Positions 49,741 to 61,256 of a stretch of DNA of 64,000 bases are shown one piece after another. A program made the translations under genes and the position numbers. The stretch's first letter is position 1. Every line of letters begins with the position of its first letter. The notes under the pieces are model-generated. The model saw nothing but the letters and a program-made list of their open reading frames with translations. It was not told the DNA's origin and ran no database searches. Origin of the DNA: Anastatus disparis (Eukaryota; Arthropoda; Insecta; Hymenoptera; Eupelmidae); the NCBI GenBank assembly GCA_017163975.1, contig JAFFSR010000237.1:434001-498000 (forward strand), read 5' to 3'.

Positions 49741-52559
49741 AAAATATAATCATATTTTAAAAACTAAAAATTATTTCATCCCAGACAAATCCTATTTCAG
49801 AATGCATAAATAAAATAGTAAGTTTTGATACTTACATTTTAAAATATAATTAAAAAAATATTAAAATGTTTCTTTAATTAAAAAAAACTATTTTTAATTT
49901 TTTGTGCCCATAATTATTATTATTCCACTATAAAATTCATTAACAAAAATTCTCAAAGAAGCAGCATAAGTAAACAAAATTTTTTCTTGAAGTAATTTTA
50001 TCATTTTTCTAAGAAAGTAATTATTTTTATTTTTCATCATTATGAACACATGATTACATATTATTTTTGTTTCTATAATGTTTTATAGAATGATAATTTA
50101 ATTGTAATATTCCATTATCAAACTCTAGTCGTGTTTATTTATATCAGACGTAAAACAATTACTGGTATAGATAAGCTTGATTTAATTATTTGTTTATTAT
50201 TATTAGAAAATATGTTTGAGGTAAACACTACATTTATCTGTTTTAAAATTTAAAAAAAAACACAGATAGTGCTTAATAATAAAACATATTTTCTCTTTCT
50301 AGAAATAACGGAAAATTGAAAAACAAATGTTGATTATTTTAATAAGCTAAGAAAAAACAATTCAAACACTAATTTTTTAAATATATTATATTATTTTTGT
50401 AAATGTGAAGAAACATTTATGATTAATCATTAGAGTCCATATGAACGTATTACAATTAAAATTAATATAATATAATCATCTAAATTTTTTTTTAATATTG
50501 CTGTGAAAATTGAGTTGAGTATAACATTATTTTATTTCACTTATTATTTTATAAATTCGCAAATCATTCTATATAATTTTGAACTATGATTTTAAGTACC
50601 TGCAGTATTAATAAAATTAGCTGAGTCAATTCTTGATAAAGCATATAATTAATAGATATTTTATATAATGGTTGATTAAAACTCTACTAGGTCGAAATTT
50701 TCAAAATTCGTCATTTGAAAGTAGATTATCACTAGAATATTACATTAAAGTTTGGAGTTTACTGAAGCAAAACTAACGAAGATATAGTGTTATAAATTTC
50801 TGCTCTTACTATTTAGTTTATGTAACCCTGGTGGAAATTGAAACGTTTTTTTTACCATTTTTGGCCGTAGAATGGAAACCTTTTAACATTTATTGGCCAT
50901 TTATTTGGCATTTTTATTACTAATAACCTCAAATTTTTATACACACCATTTTTAATGCTCACATTTCTACCAGGGAACTGCCCAACTTTAAACGCATCTT
51001 TCTCAAGTTTTTTTTCATGAGCTGATGGACTTTACAACTCAAGTTCTACTGATTCTATTCTTCTGAAATTTCACATACTAATTTTACTTATAAATAAAGA
51101 GGTGAAGGTATCGAAATTTTTTATTTTTTATAATTATTATTCATTTTACAATAAAAAAACAACCAACTTTGTTTGCCAAAAATCAAATCGTTAGTTTTTT
51201 TAAATTTCAGGTTTAAAAATAAAAAATTTAATATAAAAAAGATATTGACAGCGTTACCTCAATAAACTTAGTAACTAATAAAATTATTTAAATTTTTTAT
51301 TGTAGATGATTTAGGAATGAATTATCTGATTCACCGTAATCCATCTTTTTTAAGATGTCTGTCGGGATTTACTGTCAATTGCTAATTCGTGTTTGTTGTT
51401 CCATGAAATTTTTACAAAACGTTCTCAAAACATTTTTCTATTATATGATTTTTACAAAAAATAAATTCATGTTTATTATTTAAAAAAAACAACTTTGAAA
51501 ACGTACTTTTTTTATCCGTAAGACAATACTTCCCCTAGCTAAGATCGTAAAATTATTATTCTAGTAATTTCTATAATTTGGAGTAGTTTTATAGGTACTA
51601 TTTAGTCAATCGAAGATTAAAAAAACTTTTCTTATATAGAAAATCTTATCTAATATTTTACTAATTAATTCCTAAGTTTATATTTTCTAATCTGGTAAGA
51701 ATGAGTTTAAAAAAAATTATTCAGTTTATAAAAACACTTAAATAAATATTAAAATGAGTTACGAACATAAAGTAATATATGACATTATTTGTACCATTAT
51801 ATTGGTTTTCCTACTAATATCTAAAACTTATGCAATAAAAACGTATATCTAGAAGTTTTTTTTTTGTATTTCAACTCCACCTACTGACGACTTACTGAAA
51901 TAAATACGACAATGTAATGGTAGTTTATTCTCGATCGGTAAGAACAAAATTGTAGGAAATTAACTTTTTTATACTAATTATTATATTTATCACATAAAAA
52001 TATTTTATAAAAATCTAATAAATAACATCATTAAATTTCAAAACTAATCAATAATGAAGTACACGCACTTATTATTTGATATGAAAGCTATTACAAATTA
52101 TTCCACAAATATATATACATATTGTTTTCAATTAACAGTTACAATAATAACATTGATTAATTTTATCGAAATAGATAAAAATTATGAATTATTTATCATT
52201 CTCGTCATACTGTTGATGATTTATACTTGTTAAATTAATTTTATAGGATAATTAATTAACGTAATTATTATTAATTAATTGCATGTTGTTGGTTTATATT
52301 TTAAAAATAATACTAATGTAGCTTTTACATAAATAAAAAGAATCTGTTTTTTCTGTTTATTGTTTTAACTATTATAATGAAATCATTAAGAAAATTTCCA
52401 TATATTTTACTTTTTATAAGTATATGTTATGCACACAAGTAAATTTTGTATTATTTACAGTTCATTATTAAAAATTATAAATTTTTAGCTCAATAATATA
52501 TTATTGAAATGAAATTTCTATCATCGATAAATTATTTTTCGTTTCTATCATCAGTCGAC
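49741..52559. other. AT-rich stretch, one MITE-like element
   Basis: Apart from the element at 50826-50975 nothing is recognised. Confidence 0.5.
50826..50975. mobile_element. 150-bp MITE-like element with CCCTGGTRGAAAT ends
   Basis: Starts CCCTGGTGGAAATTG and ends ACATTTCTACCAGGG, inverted termini of about 13 bp. Internal GAAACGTTTTTTTTACCATT followed by TTTGGCC is the reverse complement of the 3' part of copies A and B near 36.5 and 37.0 kb. It has no ORF and no clear target duplication. Confidence 0.65.
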
Positions 52560-53301
52560 GCTTAACATAACAGTTCGTATTTATCGATCTTACCTGAACT
52601 CATAAACTACGAATAGTAACTTACCTAACATATCCAACAATCGTTTTTTTAGATTTCAACCCCTTTATCAAAAAAGCAGCCCCTTTTTCTTGACTCTACC
52701 GATATTGCAGTTTCCTTCTTTAATCAACAATGTTCATATCGCTATGAGCGCCCTACCAAACTCTGACTTGTATCCCTGCGCGCTGGCGGTTCTATCGACG
52801 TATTTTCCAACCACCGTTCGCCAGATGTGCATATATACATGCATATAAGCAACACAAATTTATAAAACTGCTCAGCAGCGCTAGCAGTGGCGTACAATAT
52901 GAAATAATGAAAATTTCCACCCTCATCGTTCTCGGTGTTACCAGCCAGCCAGCCAATATCAGTAAGCAGTCAGCTTTGACCTGCGGGTGCGTCGTATCAG
53001 ACGCTCCGCGCGTATATTAGTAATTAAGAATAAAAAAAAAACAAAAGAAGAGAATATATAAAAAAAAAACAATAAGCATCAGAAGAAAAATGGCAGCGAC
53101 GATGAAAATTTTAAAAGAGAACAAAGGGGAGATTAGAAATTATTGGCCAATAAGCCAATAAATTACAAAATTACATAATTTTAAAAAAATTTAAAAAAAA
53201 AAACCAAAGTTATTGAAAGACCCCAAGTCATTCGTTCGCTGTGAACTTTATATTTTTTTAATAAACTGGTGGACGCTTGACACGGGGTCAAACAATCAAA
53301 A
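52560..53301 (+). promoter_or_regulatory. CEP164 5' flank and probable 5' UTR
   Basis: This stretch is clearly richer in G+C and sequence complexity than the preceding 10 kb. It ends directly at the CEP164 start codon. Visible elements are two CCAAT motifs close together (about 53146 and 53156), repeated CCAGCCAGCCAGCC-like DNA near 52941, an ATCAGTA initiator-like site near 52968, and a short uORF (53090-53161). The transcription start cannot be fixed from sequence. No divergent gene was found on the other strand. Confidence 0.5.
53090..53161 (+). other. Upstream ORF in the CEP164 leader
   Basis: A 23-codon ORF (MAATMKILKENKGEIRNYWP, then ISQ) starts in strong context (GAAAAATGG) and stops 140 bp before the CEP164 ATG. 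If it lies in the mature leader it would reduce translation of the main frame. It could also be a chance ORF or lie upstream of the real transcription start. Confidence 0.35.
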
Positions 53302-53380
53302 ATGAGCATCTCCCATGACAGTGCTTCCACTATAGTCTGCAAGGAGGTTTTCGATGAAAATTCTCAGCCCTCGGAAAAAG
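53302..53380 (+). CDS. Cep164: CEP164 homologue, coding exon 1
   Basis: First coding exon of a CEP164-like protein, a centriolar distal-appendage (transition-fibre) protein needed in other animals for docking the basal body and starting cilium assembly. The ATG follows CAATCAAAA, a good insect start context. The exon encodes 26 residues plus one base (MSISHDSASTIVCKEVFDEN, then SQPSEK) and ends AAAAAG|GTGGGT, a reasonable donor, in phase 1. Joined to the exon at 61008 it reads PSEKEVLDYAKRLGIDPD. This fits the known vertebrate N-terminal pattern, in which a PSE motif is followed by a short helix and then GIDP. The open frame does not run far past the donor, so splicing is required. In ciliated insects the protein would act in sensory neurons and perhaps sperm; that is inference. 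Identity rests on the joined product and not on this exon alone. Confidence 0.8.
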
Positions 53381-55059
53381 GTGGGTTAGCTATTTTTTCT
53401 TACCTTACTTTTTATATATTCATTAAGCAAAGTTACTGTCGATAAAATTGTAAATAATGAAGGTAGATTTGGAATTATAAATAATAAAACAATAATATTT
53501 TAAATTAATTAAGCACAGTATTAACGTGTTATAAGTAGACTGCACTGTGTTTAATAATTCAAAAGTTACATATTAGATACGGAAACGTCTATTTATTTTC
53601 CAATTCATTCATGCCTTTTTCAGAATAAATAATATTCCATTATTATTACAATTTTTCTTTCTAGTTAATTTGGAAGTTTAAAGTTTAAAACTAATTAATA
53701 AATAGGTTAGAATTATAAATAGTATTATTCGAGAAAAATAAAACAATTGCTTTATAAAAGAATTTCCAATTTAAAAATATATTCATAGTGAAGTCATCTT
53801 TATTTTAAACTTCATGCAAACATAAAATTTAATTAAAACTTTTTAATATAAAAAATGTATGTAAATTAATTCTGATTGAACGTTCCTCTAAATGAATAAA
53901 AATAATAAATTCTAAGAAAATCATAATTAATAAAATTATTCGCTTTAGATAAGCCAAAGATTTATCAACAGTGATCGATCTAATTTTCTGATTTAAACAA
54001 ATGCTTTAGCTAATAAAAAAAGTTATTCCCCATATCCTCGCAATATAGTTATACGTATCCTGTGGGCAAAGAAAAAAAAAGTATACCAACTTTTTTCGAA
54101 ACAAAACGATAACTCTTTATCATTGTCAGCATGTACTAGGATCATTATGTTTTATTTTATATATGTATTTATTGAATAAACACACAATTTTCTTTTTCTT
54201 GATATAAATATCTCATTCATATATGACAAAATTGAAAAAAAAATAAATTTTCTAATTTTGTTGAAGACAAAGGGATTATCAAAGATTATGCATTGTTTAG
54301 TGGGCGCAGTTGCGCGCGCTCTTCATTACTTTGCACACGAAAAAGGTCATGACCTTGAATTATAGATTAAGTAAAGTGCATTTGACAAAAATAAAAAAAA
54401 AAAAAGATGTTTATAATTGATACGATAAGAGGTAAATTTACCAAAGCGAGAGAAATCATTGATTTTGTTTTTAAATATAATAGTTGAATGGCCTGGCATT
54501 TATGATTAAGTTGCTATATTTATTTCTTGTATTTTCTCCTGTTTTTCACTTACGATTGAAGTGCGTTTATTTTCGCATGCTTCATTAAGCGTGATAAATT
54601 TTTATTAAATAAAGTAATGCCATTAATATTTTATCCAGCATTATTAGTCTAATGTAATGAGGGTATCTTAATTAAAATTAATATGGACAGGCTTGAATTG
54701 TATACTATTAAAAACACTTACATCATAATCAAGAAACAACGTGAACTGTTATTTAAGCGTAGATAAATTCTAAAAAAGAAAGATAAAGTGTAATGTAAAA
54801 GGCTAATCAATAAACAATTTTTAAAATAAAACATCGATAAGTCGTGATATACATTCATTGTTTTTTTTTTATTTTAAATTGTCGATAAAGAAATAAAAAT
54901 AGAAAATCACGGTAAACTTCCTTTGTAAAAAAAACTGGCGAGATATTACTCTTATCTTACAATTGCATAATTTAAATTTATTAACTATCTTGTCCCTGAA
55001 ACAGTTGAATAAAACAAAAATCACACAAAATAAATCAAATTAACACAAAAAAAAAGTGA

Positions 55060-55700
55060 TTCATCATCAACATTTCTCAATGTTGATTTAACGTTGCGCG
55101 CGCCTTCTCTTGTTTTTATTTACCAAAAGCGCGCCTTTATACCTTGACGACGTCATCGTCCTCGCATAAAACGTTATATATTACGGACATATATATATAT
55201 ATGCATACACACGATGGTGCGTGGTGTGCGCGCAAGCGGGCGCTCGCGTACAAGGGGAAAATCAATAGAGCCCGCAGTGCGGCAAAAATGTTGTCGCCCT
55301 CTCTTTGGGGGGCTTTACATATAAAATACATATAAGCGAAGAGGAAAAGCGCTTCCGGGATCTCTCCCCATTTTCTGTTTTTGGTGTAACAAGGGACATT
55401 TTCAAATTTTGCATCTACTTAAGAAATATACAAGTTTTAATATATTACTATCGTGCTTATAATGATTAGCTTATATAGGTTTTTTCGTCTTCGAGAAAAA
55501 TGTTGGGTTTTTTTTTCTGTAAGGGACGTATATGCGGGGGAGGCATACGTTGAACTGTTTATAAAAGAGACCCAAGGGGATTTTTTCTTTAAGTAAAAAA
55601 AAAAGAAGAAAAATAAAGTTGTTTTTCATCCTAACTGGAACAAGGACAAAATAAAAGGGATGAGTGGGTTATTATCCTGTTATCAGTAAACAAACGATCG
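55060..55700. other. Intronic GC-richer island
   Basis: In CEP164 intron 1. CG-rich words (GTTGCGCGCGCC near 55092, GTGTGCGCGCAAGCGGGCGCTCG near 55223) and a short TA run. The same interval gives frames of 63-64 codons on both strands, a sign that neither is under coding constraint. It is a possible intronic enhancer. Confidence 0.4.
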
Positions 55701-56859
55701 TTTAACCCTCGTATTTAATGTTTGGTATAATGCATTAAACTAACGTTCACATAAATTTTATTTTTTTTTTTATTACCAATATATAAATGCCAAAATAGTA
55801 CAGTTTTTATTGAAAGTTGCAATAAATAAATGTATGTTAATAGATAAATTCACTAGTTAAAAGGAAAGACCTTCATCTTTTACGATGTTGTTGTTTGTTG
55901 CATATATCGATGTATAAAGTTCCAAGGTTTAAAAATACTTACAATTTAAAACTTTTTTTACGATTAAGAATAATTGAATGGAAGATATTTATATGTGAGT
56001 TGTTGATTGTAGAATTAAAATAAAATTTACATAATTTATTAAAAAAATAAAAATAAAACAAATATTTTTTTAATTAAAAATTTTTTATTCAGCAAATTTT
56101 ATTTACAACTATTCAAAATAAGTGTGTCGAAAGTACTTTATTCAAAATATGAATGAATAATTTCAATAGTTTTATTCATACATTAATTTGAAAATTTAAT
56201 GATTTTTGTTTTAAAATAAATTTTATGAATCCAAAAATAGTCAACTAATTAATAATTTTTAAATAAAATAAATTTGGCAATAATAATATTATCAATCTAA
56301 TAAAAAATGTAAGGCTTAATTGTCAATTTATTAGTGATTTATGCTCATAAATCTTTTTGTAAATATAAATATATAATAATATAAAAATATCTGTTTCTAC
56401 GTTAAAATTAGTAACAAGATAGTATATTGATAGAATGCCATTTAATCTAAAACAGAAGTAATATTTCTTATCTGAATTGTCTTATAAACTCTTATATAAT
56501 GTATTTCTAATATCTTTGATGAACAACAAATAACAGCTACTCAAGATAATGATAAAGTCAATGTTTACAAGATAAGAATGTTTAATGATGTTTTATTTAT
56601 AAAATTATTATATTTATCAAAATCGCAAAATAATACGTGCTCTTGAATTTCAATCATAAAAGCTATATTTAGCCATCACCTTAACCTTAACTGAAAATAT
56701 TATCTCAAAGGATCTTTCCAGTACATTAACCTTATAAAGAGAAATAAAAATATTATCTTGCCAAAAACATAATAAAAAATATCAAAGAGGAAAGGCTGAT
56801 ATAAGGCCAAAACAAGAATAGTCCAAAATAAAAAGAAGAAAAAGATAGGTTGTAGTCTC

Positions 56860-57900
56860 TTCCGGAAAATTTATTACTAAGCTTTACACCACTAGAGTGT
56901 GGTGCATGCCAGCAGTTCAACAGAAACCACTTGGAAACAGAAAATTGAAAAATCTTTCAGTCTCTTGCCTAATATATATACATACATATATATACACGTC
57001 GTAAAACCGTACAGAGTGCGGAAAGGGAATCGTACACCGCAAGAGAAAACGTCGAGTGCAGTAGCTTATACATTGGAGGGTTCAAAATATATATATGTGC
57101 CCCCCCGAAGTCGAAAGGGATGAAAAAAAGCGTAGCATAGCGACGCGACGCGGTTAATATTATGCGCCACAGCTGACGCTCTCTATTGCTCTGCATGTGT
57201 GAGTAGTCCCATAGAAAGTGCGATATATATTACACCTGTCAAAAGATATAGATACACACACATTTATATGTGCACACACACACACACACACACACATAAA
57301 TATATGTATATATACTCTTATATATGTGTGCGAAGGGTAGATAGAATTTTTAAAGCATCTTACGTTTGAATTATTTCACAAGCTCCTCTTTTTTAAAAGT
57401 CCATGCGTACATATTGCGGATGTCGCTTGAAAAGAAATGGAAGAAAAAAAAGGTAAAGAAGAAAGTTTTTTCTTTTTATTACAAAGTGCATATATAGGTG
57501 CACTTGTATGTAAGTTGAACAGTTTAGTTTTCAAACACATATGTTTTCTTAGTCAACACACCTGGCATTTATTGAACCTTGTGTATAAAAAAACATGACG
57601 TGTGTGTGTTACATGCTACAAATGTGCGTGATACGACGTGTCTTAGAACTGACCTAATGCCCAAGGGCGGTTCAACTGTCTATATAGGCTGGAAAAATAT
57701 TGACCATCTTTTTTTTTAAATGAAGAAGAGAGAAAAAGTTTTCCTTTCTACTTTTGTATTGCAGTAGGAAAAGCTTAATATTTTTTTCTTGTTTTCTTCT
57801 TTACTACTTTTTCTTGGCTCGTAAAATGGAGGAACTTTTTCATGATAAAGTTTGCTTGCAGTTACCAAAACAATGTCTGATGCGATAAGAGGCTTAGGGA
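56860..57900. other. Intronic GC-richer island with CA microsatellite
   Basis: In CEP164 intron 1. Contains CGACGCGACGCGG near 57141, a CA repeat at 57272-57296 and ATATAC runs. Opposed frames of 74-75 codons again cover each other. No exon signature. Confidence 0.4.
57272..57296. repeat. CA microsatellite
   Basis: About 12 CA units preceded and followed by CATTTATATG/CATAAATATATG, giving weak dyad symmetry around the repeat. Confidence 0.9.
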
Positions 57901-57949
57901 GCGGTTATGCATGTATAAGGGAATGTGATCAGGATATTGCGTTAAAAAT

Positions 57950-58680
57950 TCAAATTTCATCATGCTTTCAATTAAATAATTAAATTCAATACTTTGTAAT
58001 AGCAAATGTTGGAAAATATTTGAGTTTTACAATTATACAAATTGAAAAATTTAATTTACAGAGTAATATTTATTAAAATACGTTTAATTATTACATGTAA
58101 ACATATTAAATAATCTATTTTAATGTTTCTTTTGAAAATAACTTACTTCTATTAAAATAATTGGTTGTATTAATTATTGTGATTAATTAAAATTACAGTA
58201 ATTAATTAATAAAAATTAAACGTACAAAATCTTTTTTTATTAAGTTTCTTCAGAAGATATAATTTTAACAAAGATATATCTGCTAAGCTATTTTTGTAAT
58301 AATTGATTTAATGATTTTTTGTTACTCACGGTTAAATAATTTTATTTGATACAATTATGAGAATAGTGTATGAAAGATGTTATGACGTGATAAAGAGGTG
58401 AGTATATAAAAATCATAAGTTTTTTTTGAGCATTCTAAAAAGATTCACGTCCTAATTTTTAATTTTTAACATAAAATTGTATAATTAATATTAATAATAA
58501 CTATTGATAGAACGATGGATTCGTAATCTCGAGGATCCGAGTTCAAATTCGGCTCTCGGCCGATTTATATAAGTACCACTGTACGTTACATGTACTTCGT
58601 TCATAAACACGCTAAAACGACCTCCGTCACTAATTAGTATCGCAATGATAGCATAAAGATAGTAACGTTAAATAAAATTT
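57950..58680 (+). repeat. Duplicated segment, 58-kb copy
   Basis: Homologous to 44950-45380, with an additional ~270 bp (about 58065-58340) and a truncated SINE. It lies within CEP164 intron 1. Confidence 0.75.
58501..58680 (+). mobile_element. tRNA-derived SINE, copy 6 (A box deleted)
   Basis: It matches copy 4 from GATGGATTCGTAATCTCGAG through the B box (GAGTTCAAATTCGGCTCTCG) to CGTTAAATAAAATTTT, but about 27 bp covering the A box are missing, so internal RNA polymerase III promotion is lost. It lies in CEP164 intron 1, in the same orientation as the gene. Confidence 0.85.
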
Positions 58681-58890
58681 TAAAAAACTATGTAATTAAT
58701 AAATTTTTTAATATATATTTTTTTTAAATTAAATTTATCGTAAATTATATTACATTTCTCAAAATTGAGTTTCTCGTACTGAGTTTCACGTATACAATAT
58801 TTCTTGAACTAGTCAATAGAAAATACATTTCCTCGCTTATGCATAAATGAAGATCAATTACGATGATTTAATCATATTAGTGTACGTGAG

Positions 58891-58893
<3 letters not shown>

Positions 58894-58935
<42 letters not shown>
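58894..58935. repeat. TA microsatellite
   Basis: About 20 uninterrupted TA units in CEP164 intron 1. Confidence 0.95.
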
Positions 58936-58937
<2 letters not shown>

Positions 58938-61007
58938 ATTATTGGTATATGCATGTGTGTGTTATATATATATAAAGTGAACAGATTTTATCATGAATGT
59001 TTACTTTTTTTCTAATCAGTGACCTATAAATGAAAAAAAATTATTTAATCTAATTAAAAAATCAATGATTTCTAAATACTAAACAATTCCACTCGTTAAT
59101 TTTAATTGAAGAATGAGTTTATTGTTTTATATTCTATTTAAAAAAATTCAATTTGTTTTTAGAATTATTCTAAACATCACTTGTTTTATTTTTAAATTTG
59201 CAATCTAATAATCAAAAGTTTTAATCTCACTTTCAAGGTTTGAGTTTGTTCAAAAAGATTTATCTAATATACATATTGTTTCATAAAAATAAACTATACA
59301 ATATATATAAAAATATAAATTAATCAATAATTCAATTTGTTATCAATGTGTTTTTAATTTATCTTCATCATACTATTTATGAACCCAATCAACTTTGAAA
59401 AAAATCAGTTGTGAGTACACGGAGAAAATATCCTTAAAGAAATTATAATGAGAATCACTATAAAAGAATAAAATAACCTTGGGAATATTTGACAAGCATT
59501 TTTATGAAAATTATAAATGGCTGGTTACAAAAACCCTTTAAAAACAACCTTAAAAATGTATTTAAAACAAATGCTTGCAAGTTAAGATTTACCAGTTAGG
59601 TAGAAATTCCCAGACACCATAATAAAAATTATTTGATTTCTTTAAATTTTTATTGATTTCTTATAAAAAATTATTTTTATTATTTTTACTAGATATAGAA
59701 GTAAAATTTATACAGTATAATACGTATTTCAATCTAAGAATTAATAAAAAATATCATCTGTAAAAAATTCTCGAAAATTATTTTACTCCAGGTTTACGAT
59801 GGTTTTGATGGTAATCACAAAACTATTTTCTTTGAGTATAATTTAACAAAATAAATAAAATTTTGAAATCAATAACGTCTTTCTTTTCAATTATGTTTAA
59901 AATAAAAAGAGTTTTATTTCATTTAATAACAAATTTCTTGACAACAACAAATTACATTAAAAAAATTTATACTTTAATTGTATTTGCAAATTGAAATTTA
60001 GTTAACAGTATTTTATTTCGCACATATTTTATTGGAAAGGTCTAGTGACACGGAAAGCAATCACGTATGTCTAGAGTAACTTTACGGGCAATCTAATCCA
60101 ATTTAACAGATTGTTGTCCGCTATACAGTTAAACCGATTTGCTCTCTTATATTTTTTTATACAAGTTTTGGCGTTGGATTTATTTTTTTTTAACAAACGT
60201 TTTAAGTTAATATTTTATTATTATTAATTAAAATATTATAATTAATGGTTAAATCATCATTAATATTTATTTTTTAAAATTACTTATTTATGTAAAAGAA
60301 ATCTGTAACAATTTTTCGTATAATTTAAACATGTGCATATTTAACGTTTATTATGCTCAAGATGAATACACAAAAGATTTGAGTTAAAATTGATAAATGA
60401 TCTGTAAGTAACTTTTAAAACTAAATTTTTATCATAATAATGTATAAAGATGCATATGAAAATTTTAACATAAAAATTTTTGACGCAACAAATAAAATAG
60501 TTGAATAAAAATTTTTTATAAAGATAATATAAGGTATTGACATGTTGGAAAATTAAAGCGATAATTTCGTTAAGAGAATAGGAAACCAATTTTCTTTAAT
60601 TAAATACAAAAGATCAATGCGATTTAACTTCTGATAGTTATTTTCTCATTTACATTTTTCTCTTGTTCTAAAAAAACACATTTAAATTCTCCAAAAATAC
60701 ATTTTTATTTGTTTAACATAAGAAAAAAAATATTTAACAGCTTTTAATTTTATCATTAAATGAAATGTATGAGTAAGCAAGGTTGCATTTTTGACTGATA
60801 AACTTGAATTTCATAACAATCCGTAATCCTAAGGGTCTGTCCTACTCTTCTTGTCAGTCTAAAAAATTTTAACCCTTTTATTTTAATATTTAATTATTTT
60901 CATGAATAATCCGAAAAAAAGAAAAAGAATGCGACTGTAAAATTCTTGGCACTAACTACATCTAACATATTTATATATTAAAAAATAAAATTCTTATAAT
61001 GTTACAG

Positions 61008-61256
61008 AGGTGCTAGACTATGCAAAGAGGCTTGGAATCGATCCAGATACCGAGCCACATCTTTTGGACTTGGCGCGTGAAGGTTTAATGGCAGCATTAC
61101 CAAAAGGATGGATTCCAATTTACGATGAAACAAGAAAAATTTTCTACTATCATCAGCGCTCGACAAATGTAACCACATGGGAACATCCGTTGGATGCTGT
61201 TTACAAGGATTTGGTAGCGCAGGCCCGAGAGAGAAACCGACGTCGGGCGAGCGTCG
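61008..61256 (+). CDS. Cep164: CEP164 homologue, coding exon 2 with WW domain
   Basis: Second coding exon, preceded by an AT-rich tract and the acceptor TTACAG. It enters in phase 1, completes Glu27 and continues VLDYAKRLGIDPDTEPHLLD, then LAREGL. The WW domain covers about residues 57-90: LPKGW (Trp61), a FYYH aromatic core, then TTWEHP (Trp84, Pro87). The 23-residue tryptophan spacing is normal for the fold. In characterised CEP164 proteins this N-terminal region binds the kinase TTBK2. A basic stretch RERNRRRAS follows. I place the donor at GTACGC (61257), leaving phase 1. If it is not used, the frame stops after four more residues at TAA 61268, giving a protein of about 112 residues, far shorter than the family, which carries long coiled coils. 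No later exon was found up to 64000, so the gene is cut by the window edge. Confidence 0.88.

Larger units (their letters stand above)
53381..61007 (+). other. Cep164: CEP164 intron 1 (7.6 kb)
   Basis: Bounded by GTGGGT and TTACAG. It holds AT-rich filler, two GC-richer islands (about 55060-55700 and 56860-57900, the latter with a CA microsatellite), a SINE copy at 58501, a TA microsatellite at 58894-58935, and a block (57950-58680) that is also found near 45 kb. No additional coding exon could be recognised inside. The size is large next to the two short exons. Confidence 0.75.

Noticed and set aside
52937..52942. GTTACC half-site of an RFX X-box upstream of CEP164
   Set aside because: No matching second half-site at the right spacing.
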